Source: Bacteroidetes bacterium UBA4414 (GTDB lineage Bacteria; Bacteroidota; Bacteroidia; Chitinophagales; Chitinophagaceae). From it: a DNA stretch of 64,000 nt. How positions within the stretch are numbered: the first letter of the stretch is position 1; each line of letters begins with the position of its first letter. The stretch lies in contig DGQM01000019.1 of assembly GCA_002389765.1 (NCBI GenBank), forward strand, positions 2,268 to 66,267, given 5' to 3'. Shown in pieces: positions 35,947 through 44,917 of this stretch. The translations under genes and the position numbers were made by a program. Under the pieces are notes generated by a model. That model did no database searches and was not told where the DNA came from. It saw only the letters and a program-made list of their open reading frames with translations.

Positions 35947-37626
35947 ATGTACAAAAAAGCTGCATCACTCGCATTATCCATTGCATTCACAGCAATCGCC
36001 GCACAGGCACAAACAACTTATCTGCAACTGAATCAGGAAGACTATCATCTGCTTGACAGGTTGGAGACACGTTCCGGTCAATTGTCTGATGATTTGTTCC
36101 TGTTTGTGAAACCAGTATCACGCAAAAGCGCAGTAGAGTTTCTACAATGGCAGCGCAAAGAATCGCGCATAGATAACCTGAGCGAGATAGATAAATACAA
36201 TGTAGCACATGCTATATCTGTTAGTGGCGAATGGGCATTGGAGCAAAACGGGGCCATTGATTCTAAACGTGCTATACTGAAGAACTTTTACAAAAAGCAG
36301 CCAGACCTGATATATGTAAATAATGATAACTTCTTTTTGTCTGCCAATCCCATCATTACCGCACAGGGTATGTATGAGAAAAACAATGGTACGCTGTTTA
36401 CCAGCAGCCGTGGCTTGGAAGCAAGGGGATTGATTGCAAAGAAGGTAGGCTTCTATACCATGTTTACCGACAATCAGGAAACGATGCCTGGCTATGCCGC
36501 TGCATGGGCAGATAGTGCTGATGCAGTGCCTGGCAATGACTTCTTTACCAGAAAAGGTGCTAATAAATTTGACTACCTCACGGCGCGTGGTTATATAGAC
36601 TTTGCAGCTGTTAAAGATCATATTAATGTAACATTCGGCTACGACAAGCATTTTCTGGGCGATGGTATGCGCAGTATGTTCCTTAGTGATTTTTCTGCAG
36701 GTGCAACATTCCTGCGTTTGAATACAAAGGTTTGGAAGTTTAATTATCAAAACCTGTATATGGAATTGATGCCACAATACAGAAGAGGTGCAGACAGAGA
36801 ATTACCACATAAATATGCAACCATGCACCACTTGAGTATTAATGCTACAAGGTGGCTGAATGTTGGCATATTTGAAGGTGTAATATTTGACCGTAGGGAC
36901 AGATATGAATTTAGTTATATGGTGCCAATCATACTATACCGTCAGATAGAGCGTTCGCTGGGTAGCCCTGATAACGTAGTGCTTGGTTTCAACTTCAAAG
37001 CGATAGCTGCAAAACACCTGCAATTTTACGGGCAGTTGTTATTAGACGAATTTACATCTAAAGAACTGGTAGCAGGCAATGGTTATTGGGCCAATAAATT
37101 TGCTATACAATTAGGCGGTAAGTATTTTGATGCGTTTGCTGTGAAGAATCTGGATTTGCAAGGTGAGTTAAATCTTGTTCGTCCATATACGTATACACAC
37201 TTTGATAGTACTGCTAACTATACACATTACAATCAACCATTAGCACATCCGTTAGGCGCAGGTTTTGCAGAGCTGTTAGGAACAATAAAATATCAGCCAG
37301 TAAAGAACTTATATATTTCGCTGAAAGGCATGTATTATAACAAAGGAGTAGACAGCGGAGGGCTGAATTTTGGTGGTAATATCTTCAAAGATTATGATAC
37401 GAGGGCTAGTAGTTATGGTGTTGGATTAATAAATGGCGTTAAGGCAAATTGTGCTTCTGTAAACATCAATTTTGCCTATGAGTTAAAGGAGAATTTATTT
37501 ATAGATCTTGGTGGGGCATATCGTAAATGTACATTTGAAAACAATGTATTTCCCACACAATCAACTACATATATATACGCAGGTTTTAGGTTGAACTACA
37601 ATAGACGTGAATATGATTTTTATTAG
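35947..37626 (+). CDS. Wzi-like outer membrane beta-barrel protein (capsule assembly family)
   Basis: A 559-residue protein with a signal peptide (KKAASLALSIAFTAIAAQAQ, cleavage near residue 22). A small alpha-rich plug region follows (about 25-110), then repeated amphipathic strands with aromatic girdles, ending LNYNRREYDFY with a terminal aromatic as in outer membrane barrels. VTFGYDKHFLGDGMRSMFLS (about 225-244) is characteristic of the Bacteroidota Wzi/capsule-assembly-like group. It may help anchor surface polysaccharide. It is a single gene, far from the polysaccharide locus. Confidence 0.75.
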   Translation: MYKKAASLALSIAFTAIAAQAQTTYLQLNQEDYHLLDRLETRSGQLSDDLFLFVKPVSRKSAVEFLQWQRKESRIDNLSEIDKYNVAHAISVSGEWALEQNGAIDSKRAILKNFYKKQPDLIYVNNDNFFLSANPIITAQGMYEKNNGTLFTSSRGLEARGLIAKKVGFYTMFTDNQETMPGYAAAWADSADAVPGNDFFTRKGANKFDYLTARGYIDFAAVKDHINVTFGYDKHFLGDGMRSMFLSDFSAGATFLRLNTKVWKFNYQNLYMELMPQYRRGADRELPHKYATMHHLSINATRWLNVGIFEGVIFDRRDRYEFSYMVPIILYRQIERSLGSPDNVVLGFNFKAIAAKHLQFYGQLLLDEFTSKELVAGNGYWANKFAIQLGGKYFDAFAVKNLDLQGELNLVRPYTYTHFDSTANYTHYNQPLAHPLGAGFAELLGTIKYQPVKNLYISLKGMYYNKGVDSGGLNFGGNIFKDYDTRASSYGVGLINGVKANCASVNINFAYELKENLFIDLGGAYRKCTFENNVFPTQSTTYIYAGFRLNYNRREYDFY

Positions 37627-37660
37627 TCATCACCACTAATATTAACTGTTAGTTATTGTG

Positions 37661-37702
37661 TTAATTTTATGATAATTCAAAAACAAATTGTCATAAAATT
37701 AA
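37661..37702 (+). repeat. 17-bp AT-rich inverted repeat
   Basis: TTAATTTTATGATAATT pairs with AATTGTCATAAAATTAA across an 8-base loop, with one G-T pair. It lies 35 bases after the Wzi-like stop, in the 5' flank of the first giant T9SS gene. It has no GC core or strong T-run, so it could be a weak terminator or a regulatory hairpin. Confidence 0.6.
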
Positions 37703-37803
37703 AAGTGTATTAATTTCATAGAAATATTTTCATTACTTGAATTGAGAAGCCATATAATAAGCTAATTTTAGCGCACCCTAATGGTATTATTATTATGGTT
37801 TTT

Positions 37804-40800
37804 ATGAGAAAAATTTACCTTTTATTCTTTTTGATGCTATTAACCTGCTTCAAAGGTGTAGCACAAATAAGTTCTTACACACGAACTGCCCTAACAGGTT
37901 TAACCTACACACAAATCACTGGTGGTACAGTGATAAACTCTACAAGTGGTTTATCGTCGTCAATGAGTAATAATGATAACGATGGTGCTGTATTGGTTAA
38001 CTTGCCATTTACCTTTATCTATAATGGTAGTGCATTTAATCAAGTTACATTTTGTACTAACGGTTGGATTGCGATGGGGAATCAACTTTCCGTATCTACT
38101 GCAGATGGTAAAAATTCAGGAAACTTGTTTGCTACAGCAGCGCCCGGCAATGCTATAGCAGCTTGGTTTGGTGATATTACTGCAAACTTTCCTTCAGGTG
38201 GTAGCGGTTCAATGGTACATGGTGCATATGGCACCGGAGCATATGCATTTGAATGGAGAAATGCGGGTGGCAACGGAGCTACCAGCTCTACTACAGACTT
38301 GATAAACTTTATGGTAGTTTTATATGGTCCGTTATCAACAACACCGGGAAGAATTGAACTGCTATACGGTACTCAAAGCGGAACATTAACCAGTGGCACA
38401 TCAATAGGTATTAAGGATGCGACCGGCGGTAGTGGCAACTATATCAACGCTATATCAAATTCTTCAACATCAACTACAACATCTACAAGTTGGGTAGGTA
38501 ATGGTAGCGGATATAGATTTACCCCGCCAGCATGTACGGGTACACCTGCGCCCGGTAATACTTTAAGTACAGTTAATCCGGTATGTCCGGGACAAAATTT
38601 TGTTTTGTCTTTACAAAACACAACAATTGGTTCAGGTGTTACCTACCAATGGCAGGCATCTCCTAATGGTACTACATGGACAAATATTGCATCTGCTACA
38701 TTTAGCTCGCTAACAACCAACCAAACTGCAACCACATATTACCGTTGCGGCGTTACATGTTCTAGCAATACTACTTTTTCAACATCAGTTTTGGTAAACA
38801 TGAATACGTTTATGAACTGTTATTGTGTAGCTAGTCAGTCTGTTGGTTGCGGATCAAATGATGTAATCAACAATGTAACATTTGGTAGCATAAATAATAC
38901 AACTACTTGTACAAGTGCTCCTTCTTATACTGATTATGGAATTACAGTATCTGCGCCAAATATAGTTATCGGATCTACTAACCCGATAAGTGTAAGTGTA
39001 GGAGCCGGAGGAACTGAAAATGTAGCTGTATGGATAGATTATAATCAGAACGGCGTATTCGATGCAGCAGAGTATACATCTGTAGGCAGCGGAAGCGGTG
39101 TGGCAATAACTAATAATATTACTATACCTGCATCAGCTATTCCGGGATTGACTAAAATGAGAGTGAGGCTCAGAAATACAACGGCTATTGCTAATTCAGA
39201 TGGTTGTACTACATTCACAAACGGCGAAACAGAGGACTATAATGTAACATTGGTATGTAACACGCCTACATTTACAACACACCCAAGTTCAGCTATACTT
39301 TGTGCAGGTACAAATATGACTTTGACTGCTACTGCTACTGGTAGCAGTGTTAACTATCAATGGCAGGTAAATACCGGTACCGGTTTTGCAAACATAACAA
39401 ACGGTGGTGTGTATAGTGGTGCAACAACAGGTTCTCTTGTTTTAACGGCTCCTCCGGCATCATTTAATGGTTATCAATTCCGTTGTATTGCATCAGTATT
39501 ATGTTCAACAACTACAGCAACTTCAAATACTGCTACCCTGAGTCTTGGTAATGCAACCGCAATCACATCAAGCCCTGTTAATACTATAGTTTGTAATGGT
39601 GAGCCTGTTTCTTTTTCAGTAGGAGTATCTGCTACCAATGCGACTTATCAGTGGCAAGTTTATAATACCTCAACCGGCTATACAGACTTGACCAATACAG
39701 GTATATACAGTAATGTAAATACTGCAACACTTAATATCTCCGCTGCTACATTAGCAATTGACGGATATGCTTATCGTTGTGTAGTTGGTGGTTATTGTGT
39801 GCCTAATGTTGTGATTTCTGGTGCAGCTACTTTGACAGTTGGTACTAATATACCTGTAGCAATACAGCCTGTTAATACTACAATATGTTCCGGTGGTACA
39901 GCTAATTTAAGTGTTACAACACGTGGTGCAAATGTTGTATACCAATGGCAAGTAAATACAGGTAGTGGTTTCACAGATGTTGTAAATGGTACTGACTACA
40001 GTGGTGCAACAACAGCTAATCTCTCTGTGTTGAACACACCACTTAGCTTTAATACTTATCAGTATCGTTGTGTACTGAGTAACACTTGTGTTACTCCGTT
40101 CTATACAAATACAGCTGTACTTACAGTGCAGCCTTCACCTGTTATAGCAACACAGCCAGTGGATGTTAATACTTGCGATTTCCAAAATATTGGTTTCAAT
40201 GTAGTAGCTACTGGTACTAATCTAAGCTATCAATGGCAGGTAAATACAGGTCTTGGCTTTGTTAACCTAACGAACGTAGCACCATATGGAGGTGTACTTG
40301 GTGCTAACATGACGGTTGCTAATGTTACATCTGCTATGAATGGTTATCAATATCGTTGTGTAATAACTGGTACTTGCACGCCGTCTGTAATAAGTAATGT
40401 TGTAACGCTTGCAATAACTAACAGGCCTGTGATTTCTGCAGGTCCTGTCAACTCTACAATATGTGATGGTGGTAGTACAACATTTGCAGTAACAGCTACC
40501 GGTACTGCTATTACCTATCAGTGGCAAATAAATACCGGCACAGGTTTTACCAATCTTACTAATACAGGTATACATAGCGGCGTTACAACTAATACGCTGG
40601 CTATAACAGGTGCTACCAATGCTGCGCATAGTAATGCATACCGCTGTGTGGTAACGGGTTCATGTGCTCCTAGTGTTACATCTTCACAAGCATTACTTTT
40701 CATAAACAGTGCTCCATACATGGTTAGCCAACCATTTGATAAATCAGTATGTGCAGGTAGCAATACATTCTTCAGTGTTGCTACAGCAGCTGCAACGTCT

Positions 40801-42165
40801 GCAAATCCGTTGAGCTACCAGTGGCAGGTAAATACAGGTACAGGTTTTACCAACCTTACTAATACGGCTCCTTACAGCAATGTTACTACTTCGTCTATGG
40901 TAATAACAGGTGCTACTGTAGCATTGAACGGATACAGATACCGATGCCTGATAAGCAACGCTACTTGTTCGCCAACATTGCTTTCTAATGCTGTAATGCT
41001 GACGGTTAATACACTGCCTACCATTGTTACACAGCCTAGTGCGCAAACACTATGTCCTTTGGCAAACGCTACGTTCAGTACTGTTGCAACAGGTACAGGT
41101 ATAGGTTATCAATGGCAGGTAAATACCGGTGCAGGTTTCCAGGATGTTCCTGGTAGCGCACCTTATGGAGGGGCAAATACAACAACGCTTACAATTACCG
41201 GTATTACACCTGCAATGAATGGATACCAGTATCGTTGTGTTGTGAAAGGTGATTGTACGCCTCCTGCTACGTCAAATGCAGTTCTGCTGAATGTACTTAA
41301 CCCTGTTATAATAAGCAGCAATACTATTACAGATACTGTTTGTGAAACAGGAACTGTAAAACTTGGTGTTCGTGTTATTGGCGCAGGTATTTTGTACCAA
41401 TGGCAGCGTATGCAGAGTAATGGTTCATTTGTTAACCTGACAAATACTCCTCCATACTCTGGTGTTAATACAGACTCTCTGCGCATATCAGCTGTACCTG
41501 CATCATTGAATGGTACTGTATATCGTTGTGCACTTACAGAAACACAATTGTGTAGCCAATGGTACTACACAGCAAATATTCCACTGGGTGTTAATCCTGC
41601 GCCAACAGTATCTCCTACTTCGCTGCAGACAGGCCCTGGTAAAATTGCAACATTTGCTGTGCCGCCAACAGGTACAAGCTACCAATGGCAGGAAAATGAT
41701 AATAGCGGTAATGGTTACAGAAATCTTACAGAGGGAGGTTTATATACAGGTGTATACACGAACACATTGCGTGTGGGCCCTGCTACTTTGTTGATGAATG
41801 GTAATATGTACCGTTGTATTGTTGATGGTGTTTGTGCTATTACTGTTGCAAGCCATGCAGGTCAATTGACAGTAGACCCTGCACTTTCTGTTACTACTAT
41901 CAGGAATGGCGAAGGCATAGATGTATATCCGAACCCAACAAGCGGTAATGAGGTAAATATCAGTTTCAAAAAGAATATTAGTGGTAATACTACCTTGCGT
42001 GTTACAGACAAACTGGGTAAAGTTGTATATACACAAATAATCAGCCTTACTAACCAAAGTAACATTAAACTAAATCTGCCTGATATGGCAGCTGGCATTT
42101 ACATGTTGCAGGTTGTGAGCGAACAAAATAACATAGCTGCAACTGTGCAGTTCGTAAAACAATAA
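37804..42165 (+). CDS. Giant secreted Ig-repeat protein with GEVED domain and T9SS sorting domain (copy 1)
   Basis: I prefer ATG 37804 (1453 residues), directly before the signal peptide RKIYLLFFLMLLTCFKGVAQ; an ATG nine bases earlier is possible. Domain order is an N-terminal lectin- or nidogen-like beta domain (about 22-245), Ig-like repeat 1, a GEVED domain ending GETEDYNVTL (about 340-485), Ig-like repeats 2-10 each centred on YQWQ and closing with a YRC motif, and a type A T9SS C-terminal domain (IDVYPNPTSG onwards). It should be exported by T9SS and attached or released at the surface. Adhesion is likely but not shown. The protein is closely collinear with the product of 44918-49096. 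Confidence 0.88.
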   Translation: MRKIYLLFFLMLLTCFKGVAQISSYTRTALTGLTYTQITGGTVINSTSGLSSSMSNNDNDGAVLVNLPFTFIYNGSAFNQVTFCTNGWIAMGNQLSVSTADGKNSGNLFATAAPGNAIAAWFGDITANFPSGGSGSMVHGAYGTGAYAFEWRNAGGNGATSSTTDLINFMVVLYGPLSTTPGRIELLYGTQSGTLTSGTSIGIKDATGGSGNYINAISNSSTSTTTSTSWVGNGSGYRFTPPACTGTPAPGNTLSTVNPVCPGQNFVLSLQNTTIGSGVTYQWQASPNGTTWTNIASATFSSLTTNQTATTYYRCGVTCSSNTTFSTSVLVNMNTFMNCYCVASQSVGCGSNDVINNVTFGSINNTTTCTSAPSYTDYGITVSAPNIVIGSTNPISVSVGAGGTENVAVWIDYNQNGVFDAAEYTSVGSGSGVAITNNITIPASAIPGLTKMRVRLRNTTAIANSDGCTTFTNGETEDYNVTLVCNTPTFTTHPSSAILCAGTNMTLTATATGSSVNYQWQVNTGTGFANITNGGVYSGATTGSLVLTAPPASFNGYQFRCIASVLCSTTTATSNTATLSLGNATAITSSPVNTIVCNGEPVSFSVGVSATNATYQWQVYNTSTGYTDLTNTGIYSNVNTATLNISAATLAIDGYAYRCVVGGYCVPNVVISGAATLTVGTNIPVAIQPVNTTICSGGTANLSVTTRGANVVYQWQVNTGSGFTDVVNGTDYSGATTANLSVLNTPLSFNTYQYRCVLSNTCVTPFYTNTAVLTVQPSPVIATQPVDVNTCDFQNIGFNVVATGTNLSYQWQVNTGLGFVNLTNVAPYGGVLGANMTVANVTSAMNGYQYRCVITGTCTPSVISNVVTLAITNRPVISAGPVNSTICDGGSTTFAVTATGTAITYQWQINTGTGFTNLTNTGIHSGVTTNTLAITGATNAAHSNAYRCVVTGSCAPSVTSSQALLFINSAPYMVSQPFDKSVCAGSNTFFSVATAAATSANPLSYQWQVNTGTGFTNLTNTAPYSNVTTSSMVITGATVALNGYRYRCLISNATCSPTLLSNAVMLTVNTLPTIVTQPSAQTLCPLANATFSTVATGTGIGYQWQVNTGAGFQDVPGSAPYGGANTTTLTITGITPAMNGYQYRCVVKGDCTPPATSNAVLLNVLNPVIISSNTITDTVCETGTVKLGVRVIGAGILYQWQRMQSNGSFVNLTNTPPYSGVNTDSLRISAVPASLNGTVYRCALTETQLCSQWYYTANIPLGVNPAPTVSPTSLQTGPGKIATFAVPPTGTSYQWQENDNSGNGYRNLTEGGLYTGVYTNTLRVGPATLLMNGNMYRCIVDGVCAITVASHAGQLTVDPALSVTTIRNGEGIDVYPNPTSGNEVNISFKKNISGNTTLRVTDKLGKVVYTQIISLTNQSNIKLNLPDMAAGIYMLQVVSEQNNIAATVQFVKQ
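39274..41870 (+). repeat. Tandem Ig-like repeat array, copy 1
   Basis: Nine consecutive units of roughly 80-95 codons, each with a YQWQ strand, a TNL/TNI-x-Y-S-G hairpin and a YRC strand. A tenth unit lies upstream of the GEVED domain. Each unit matches the unit at the same position in the second protein better than its own neighbours. Confidence 0.85.
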
Positions 42166-42183
42166 TGCTACAGGCAGTGAATA

Positions 42184-42215
42184 ATAAGGGGCGACCATGT
42201 GGTCGCCCCCTTATT
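42184..42215. terminator. Bidirectional terminator between the Ig-repeat gene and the cytochrome gene
   Basis: AATAAGGGGCGACCA and its complement form a 15-bp stem with a 2-base loop and one bulged C, flanked by A/T-rich ends. It separates two convergent genes. Confidence 0.85.
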
Positions 42216-42236
42216 TATTGTATATGTTTGAAATGC

Positions 42237-43244
42237 TCAGAATATCACCGGTAGGTTATGCTCTTTGTGGTAGTCTATAATTGGTTGATAAGGACCAAAT
42301 TTGTGTTCATCTTCCGTAAAAGGATCGGTGTATGGGCCAATGTCATAGTCTATAGGTTTGTTTTTAATGTTTGAATAGCTTTCTGCTTTCTCTTTTTTAG
42401 GGCGAGTGTGGATTCGGTCGTCTACCACAAACGCCGCTACATCTATTGCCTCAATATCGGTAAGGAAAGGTTGCTGCCAATTAGCTTTCAAGTGAGGCAT
42501 ATTTGCTTTTACAAATCTTGCCATTTTTAGTACTCTATGCATGCTTGAACCACATTCAAATGCAAAATTGCCCCATAGTGGTGGATATATATAAGTAGAT
42601 GAGTCTCCATTGAATTGGCCCTCACCATTTTGCCCATGGCAGCTGGCACAGTGTGTTGCATATACCTGCGCTCCCTTTGTAGGGTCTGCAGCACGTTTAG
42701 GATATTCCAAATCTATTGCTCCATCTCCCGGTACATGCTTGCCTATAGCTACATTGCCGGATAGCCAACGCATATATGATACAATAGCTATCATTTCTTT
42801 GCTATCAAGCGGCATGGGTATGCCATTATGTGGGCGTTCTATGCAGTTGTTAACCCGTTCCGGCAATGTCATAACTCTGTTTTCGCGACCACGGTATTGC
42901 GGATAGCGTGCGTGTGTGCTGAAAAAGTTCAGCCCATAAGGTACAGTACCTGCCTTCAGATGGCAGTTAGAACAATTCATTTTATTACCCAGATATCTAC
43001 CCTTTGTGCCGTTTGGGCCGATATAATATGCGGTATTAATCAATAGTTCTCTTCCGTATCGCACCATATCTCCAAACTCGTCGTGCGGTATAGTCGCAGT
43101 GTCAGGAGGTGTAAACAGAGAATCAGCAGATTTGGCAACAGCAGGTGTATCGCTGTTGTTGCAAGAGGTAGCTAATGTAGTTGTAAATGCTATGGTAAGT
43201 AATCTTAAATATTTAGATTTACAATAATCAATTTTTAGCTTCAT
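42237..43244 (-). CDS. Dihaem cytochrome c lipoprotein, TsdA-like (thiosulfate dehydrogenase/tetrathionate reductase family)
   Basis: A 335-residue lipoprotein with lipobox LATSC (C28). Two haem motifs are present: CSNCH at 91-95 and CASCH at 199-203. NNCIER contains C134, 43 residues after the first motif, the position of the cysteine haem ligand in TsdA. M249 in KANMPHLK is a candidate ligand for haem 2. TsdA enzymes couple thiosulfate and tetrathionate interconversion. The overall match is good, but other SoxA/TsdA-type dihaem cytochromes are possible. Its start codon overlaps that of the divergent arylsulfotransferase-like gene. Confidence 0.8.
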   Translation of the reverse strand: MKLKIDYCKSKYLRLLTIAFTTTLATSCNNSDTPAVAKSADSLFTPPDTATIPHDEFGDMVRYGRELLINTAYYIGPNGTKGRYLGNKMNCSNCHLKAGTVPYGLNFFSTHARYPQYRGRENRVMTLPERVNNCIERPHNGIPMPLDSKEMIAIVSYMRWLSGNVAIGKHVPGDGAIDLEYPKRAADPTKGAQVYATHCASCHGQNGEGQFNGDSSTYIYPPLWGNFAFECGSSMHRVLKMARFVKANMPHLKANWQQPFLTDIEAIDVAAFVVDDRIHTRPKKEKAESYSNIKNKPIDYDIGPYTDPFTEDEHKFGPYQPIIDYHKEHNLPVIF

Positions 43245-44781
43245 GTTTAAAAAATTACTCTTTCTATTAGCTTGTGCATTTATAAACGTAGCAGATGCAC
43301 AGATAAAACCTGCTAATGGTAGTATACTAAATTACAGAATAATAGGCTTTCAGGTACCACAAAATAATGAAGCTTCAACATATGTTTTACGAATTGCACT
43401 AGACTCTGTAATTAGTCCCGAGCAGCTGGATAGACGGAAGATAGTAGAACAAAAGGCTGCAAGTAACAGAATAATAGAAACTGTACCCGATTTTAATACA
43501 TTTTATACCTGGCAAGTAATATATAAAGATAAACATGGTAAAGAGATAGGCAGCACCTCTCTTAACTATTTCAGAACGGGGTATATTAAGTTTGTTGACA
43601 CGGCCTATTACCGGATGAGTATTCTGAAGAATAAGATGCCGGCAAAAGATATATATGTATTGCTGGATAATAGTGCTGTTATGTATGATTTGAATGGCAA
43701 ACCTGTTTGGTATTTGCCAAACAATACAACATTAGATACCAATATGCATGTAATGCGGGATCTGAAACCGACAGTTGACGGTACATTTACAGCATTGTTT
43801 GAACATGGTATTTATGAGTTTGACTATTACGGTAGGGTATTGTGGTCTGGCCCGATGAATGGTGCAAGTAAAGTAGAAGGAGCCCAAACATATCATCACG
43901 AGTTTACGAAACTAGGCAATGGCCACTACATGGTTGCGGGTAATGAAGTGGTTGAAAATGAACTGCCAGCAGAATTGCGAATAGCAGATAGCTCAGATGT
44001 CATCAAAAGAGGTGGAAAGACATATAGAACATCAGTATGTGGCAACCTTCTTGAATATGATAATAATGGTAAACTGTTGTGGTCTTGGAGATCATCACCA
44101 TTTTTTCCATCTGTAGGGGTGCTTTCACCCGGTAATAGAATGGCGAATATTGGAACTCATATGAATAGTTTCTATTTCAATGAGAAAGATAGCCTGATAT
44201 ACGTTGGTTTCAGAAACATAAGTACGATAGCAAAAATAGAATACCCAAGCGGCTATGTTAAGGAAACATATAAAGGTAAGAATACTGAAATGGGTATGAG
44301 AAGAGAAGGAACAGATAGGGAAAATACTGACAGAAATATGAATGTGCAAAAACAAGTTTTGTCTGTAGAAAATAAGGGGCTATTTTCTAACCAGCATGCA
44401 TGCCGTGTTGAAAAAAACAAAGTGTATGTGTTTAATAACAACACAATCAGAAACCCCAATTTTATTTCCTATGCAGAGATATATCAAGAGCCAGATACAA
44501 TAGGGAAACCACTTCGTAAAATATGGTCATACCCTTGCAATATTGATACGTTTGCCAATCCCGGATCGCCGACAGGGGGCAGTATCTATCCATTGTCAGA
44601 TTCATTATTGTTAGTATGTACTGGTGGTTCGGGCAGAGTTTTTATTGTAAATCTTAATAAAGAACTTTTGTGGAATGCAATACCTGTTTTCAAGAGAATG
44701 GACGGTCAAACAAAGCCACTTCCACAGTACAGAGCCAGTTTTATGAGGAAAGAGGATTTTTATAAGTTTTTGTTTAAGTAG
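43243..44781 (+). CDS. Arylsulfotransferase (ASST)-like secreted protein
   Basis: A 512-residue protein with a signal peptide (FKKLLFLLACAFINVADAQ). The body is a beta-propeller-like ASST domain. VLLDNSAVMYDLNGKPVWYL opens it. YHHEFTKLGNGHYMVAGNE near 221 holds paired histidines, GTHMNSFYFNEKDSLIYVGF near 303 holds another, and NQHACRVEKNKVYVFNNN near 385 holds a candidate catalytic histidine. ASST enzymes move sulfate between phenolic donors and acceptors without PAPS. The family call is likely; enzymatic activity is not proven. The ATG overlaps, head to head, the ATG of a TsdA-like cytochrome. Confidence 0.75.
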   Translation: MFKKLLFLLACAFINVADAQIKPANGSILNYRIIGFQVPQNNEASTYVLRIALDSVISPEQLDRRKIVEQKAASNRIIETVPDFNTFYTWQVIYKDKHGKEIGSTSLNYFRTGYIKFVDTAYYRMSILKNKMPAKDIYVLLDNSAVMYDLNGKPVWYLPNNTTLDTNMHVMRDLKPTVDGTFTALFEHGIYEFDYYGRVLWSGPMNGASKVEGAQTYHHEFTKLGNGHYMVAGNEVVENELPAELRIADSSDVIKRGGKTYRTSVCGNLLEYDNNGKLLWSWRSSPFFPSVGVLSPGNRMANIGTHMNSFYFNEKDSLIYVGFRNISTIAKIEYPSGYVKETYKGKNTEMGMRREGTDRENTDRNMNVQKQVLSVENKGLFSNQHACRVEKNKVYVFNNNTIRNPNFISYAEIYQEPDTIGKPLRKIWSYPCNIDTFANPGSPTGGSIYPLSDSLLLVCTGGSGRVFIVNLNKELLWNAIPVFKRMDGQTKPLPQYRASFMRKEDFYKFLFK

Positions 44782-44917
44782 GTAATATTTATATTTTACT
44801 GTGAGAATGTTAAAATTTTCAATTTTTTTTTGTGATTAATTAAAAATTAATACTAAATTGGAAGACGCATCACATTGAAATAAACGTAAAACATTGTGTG
44901 ACTGAAATCTAACGGTT

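Noticed and set aside
37627..37803. Possible riboswitch or small RNA upstream of the first Ig-repeat gene
   Set aside because: Only a simple AT-rich stem-loop is visible; no recognisable riboswitch core could be assigned.
40267..41046. Several minus-strand open frames within the Ig-repeat genes
   Set aside because: They recur at repeat spacing with low-complexity Cys/Thr/Tyr content and simply mirror the repeated coding strand.
38500..41880. Regular DNA periodicity that could suggest a CRISPR or satellite array
   Set aside because: The period is about 240-290 bp, is in frame and encodes Ig-like domains; there are no short identical repeats with unique spacers.
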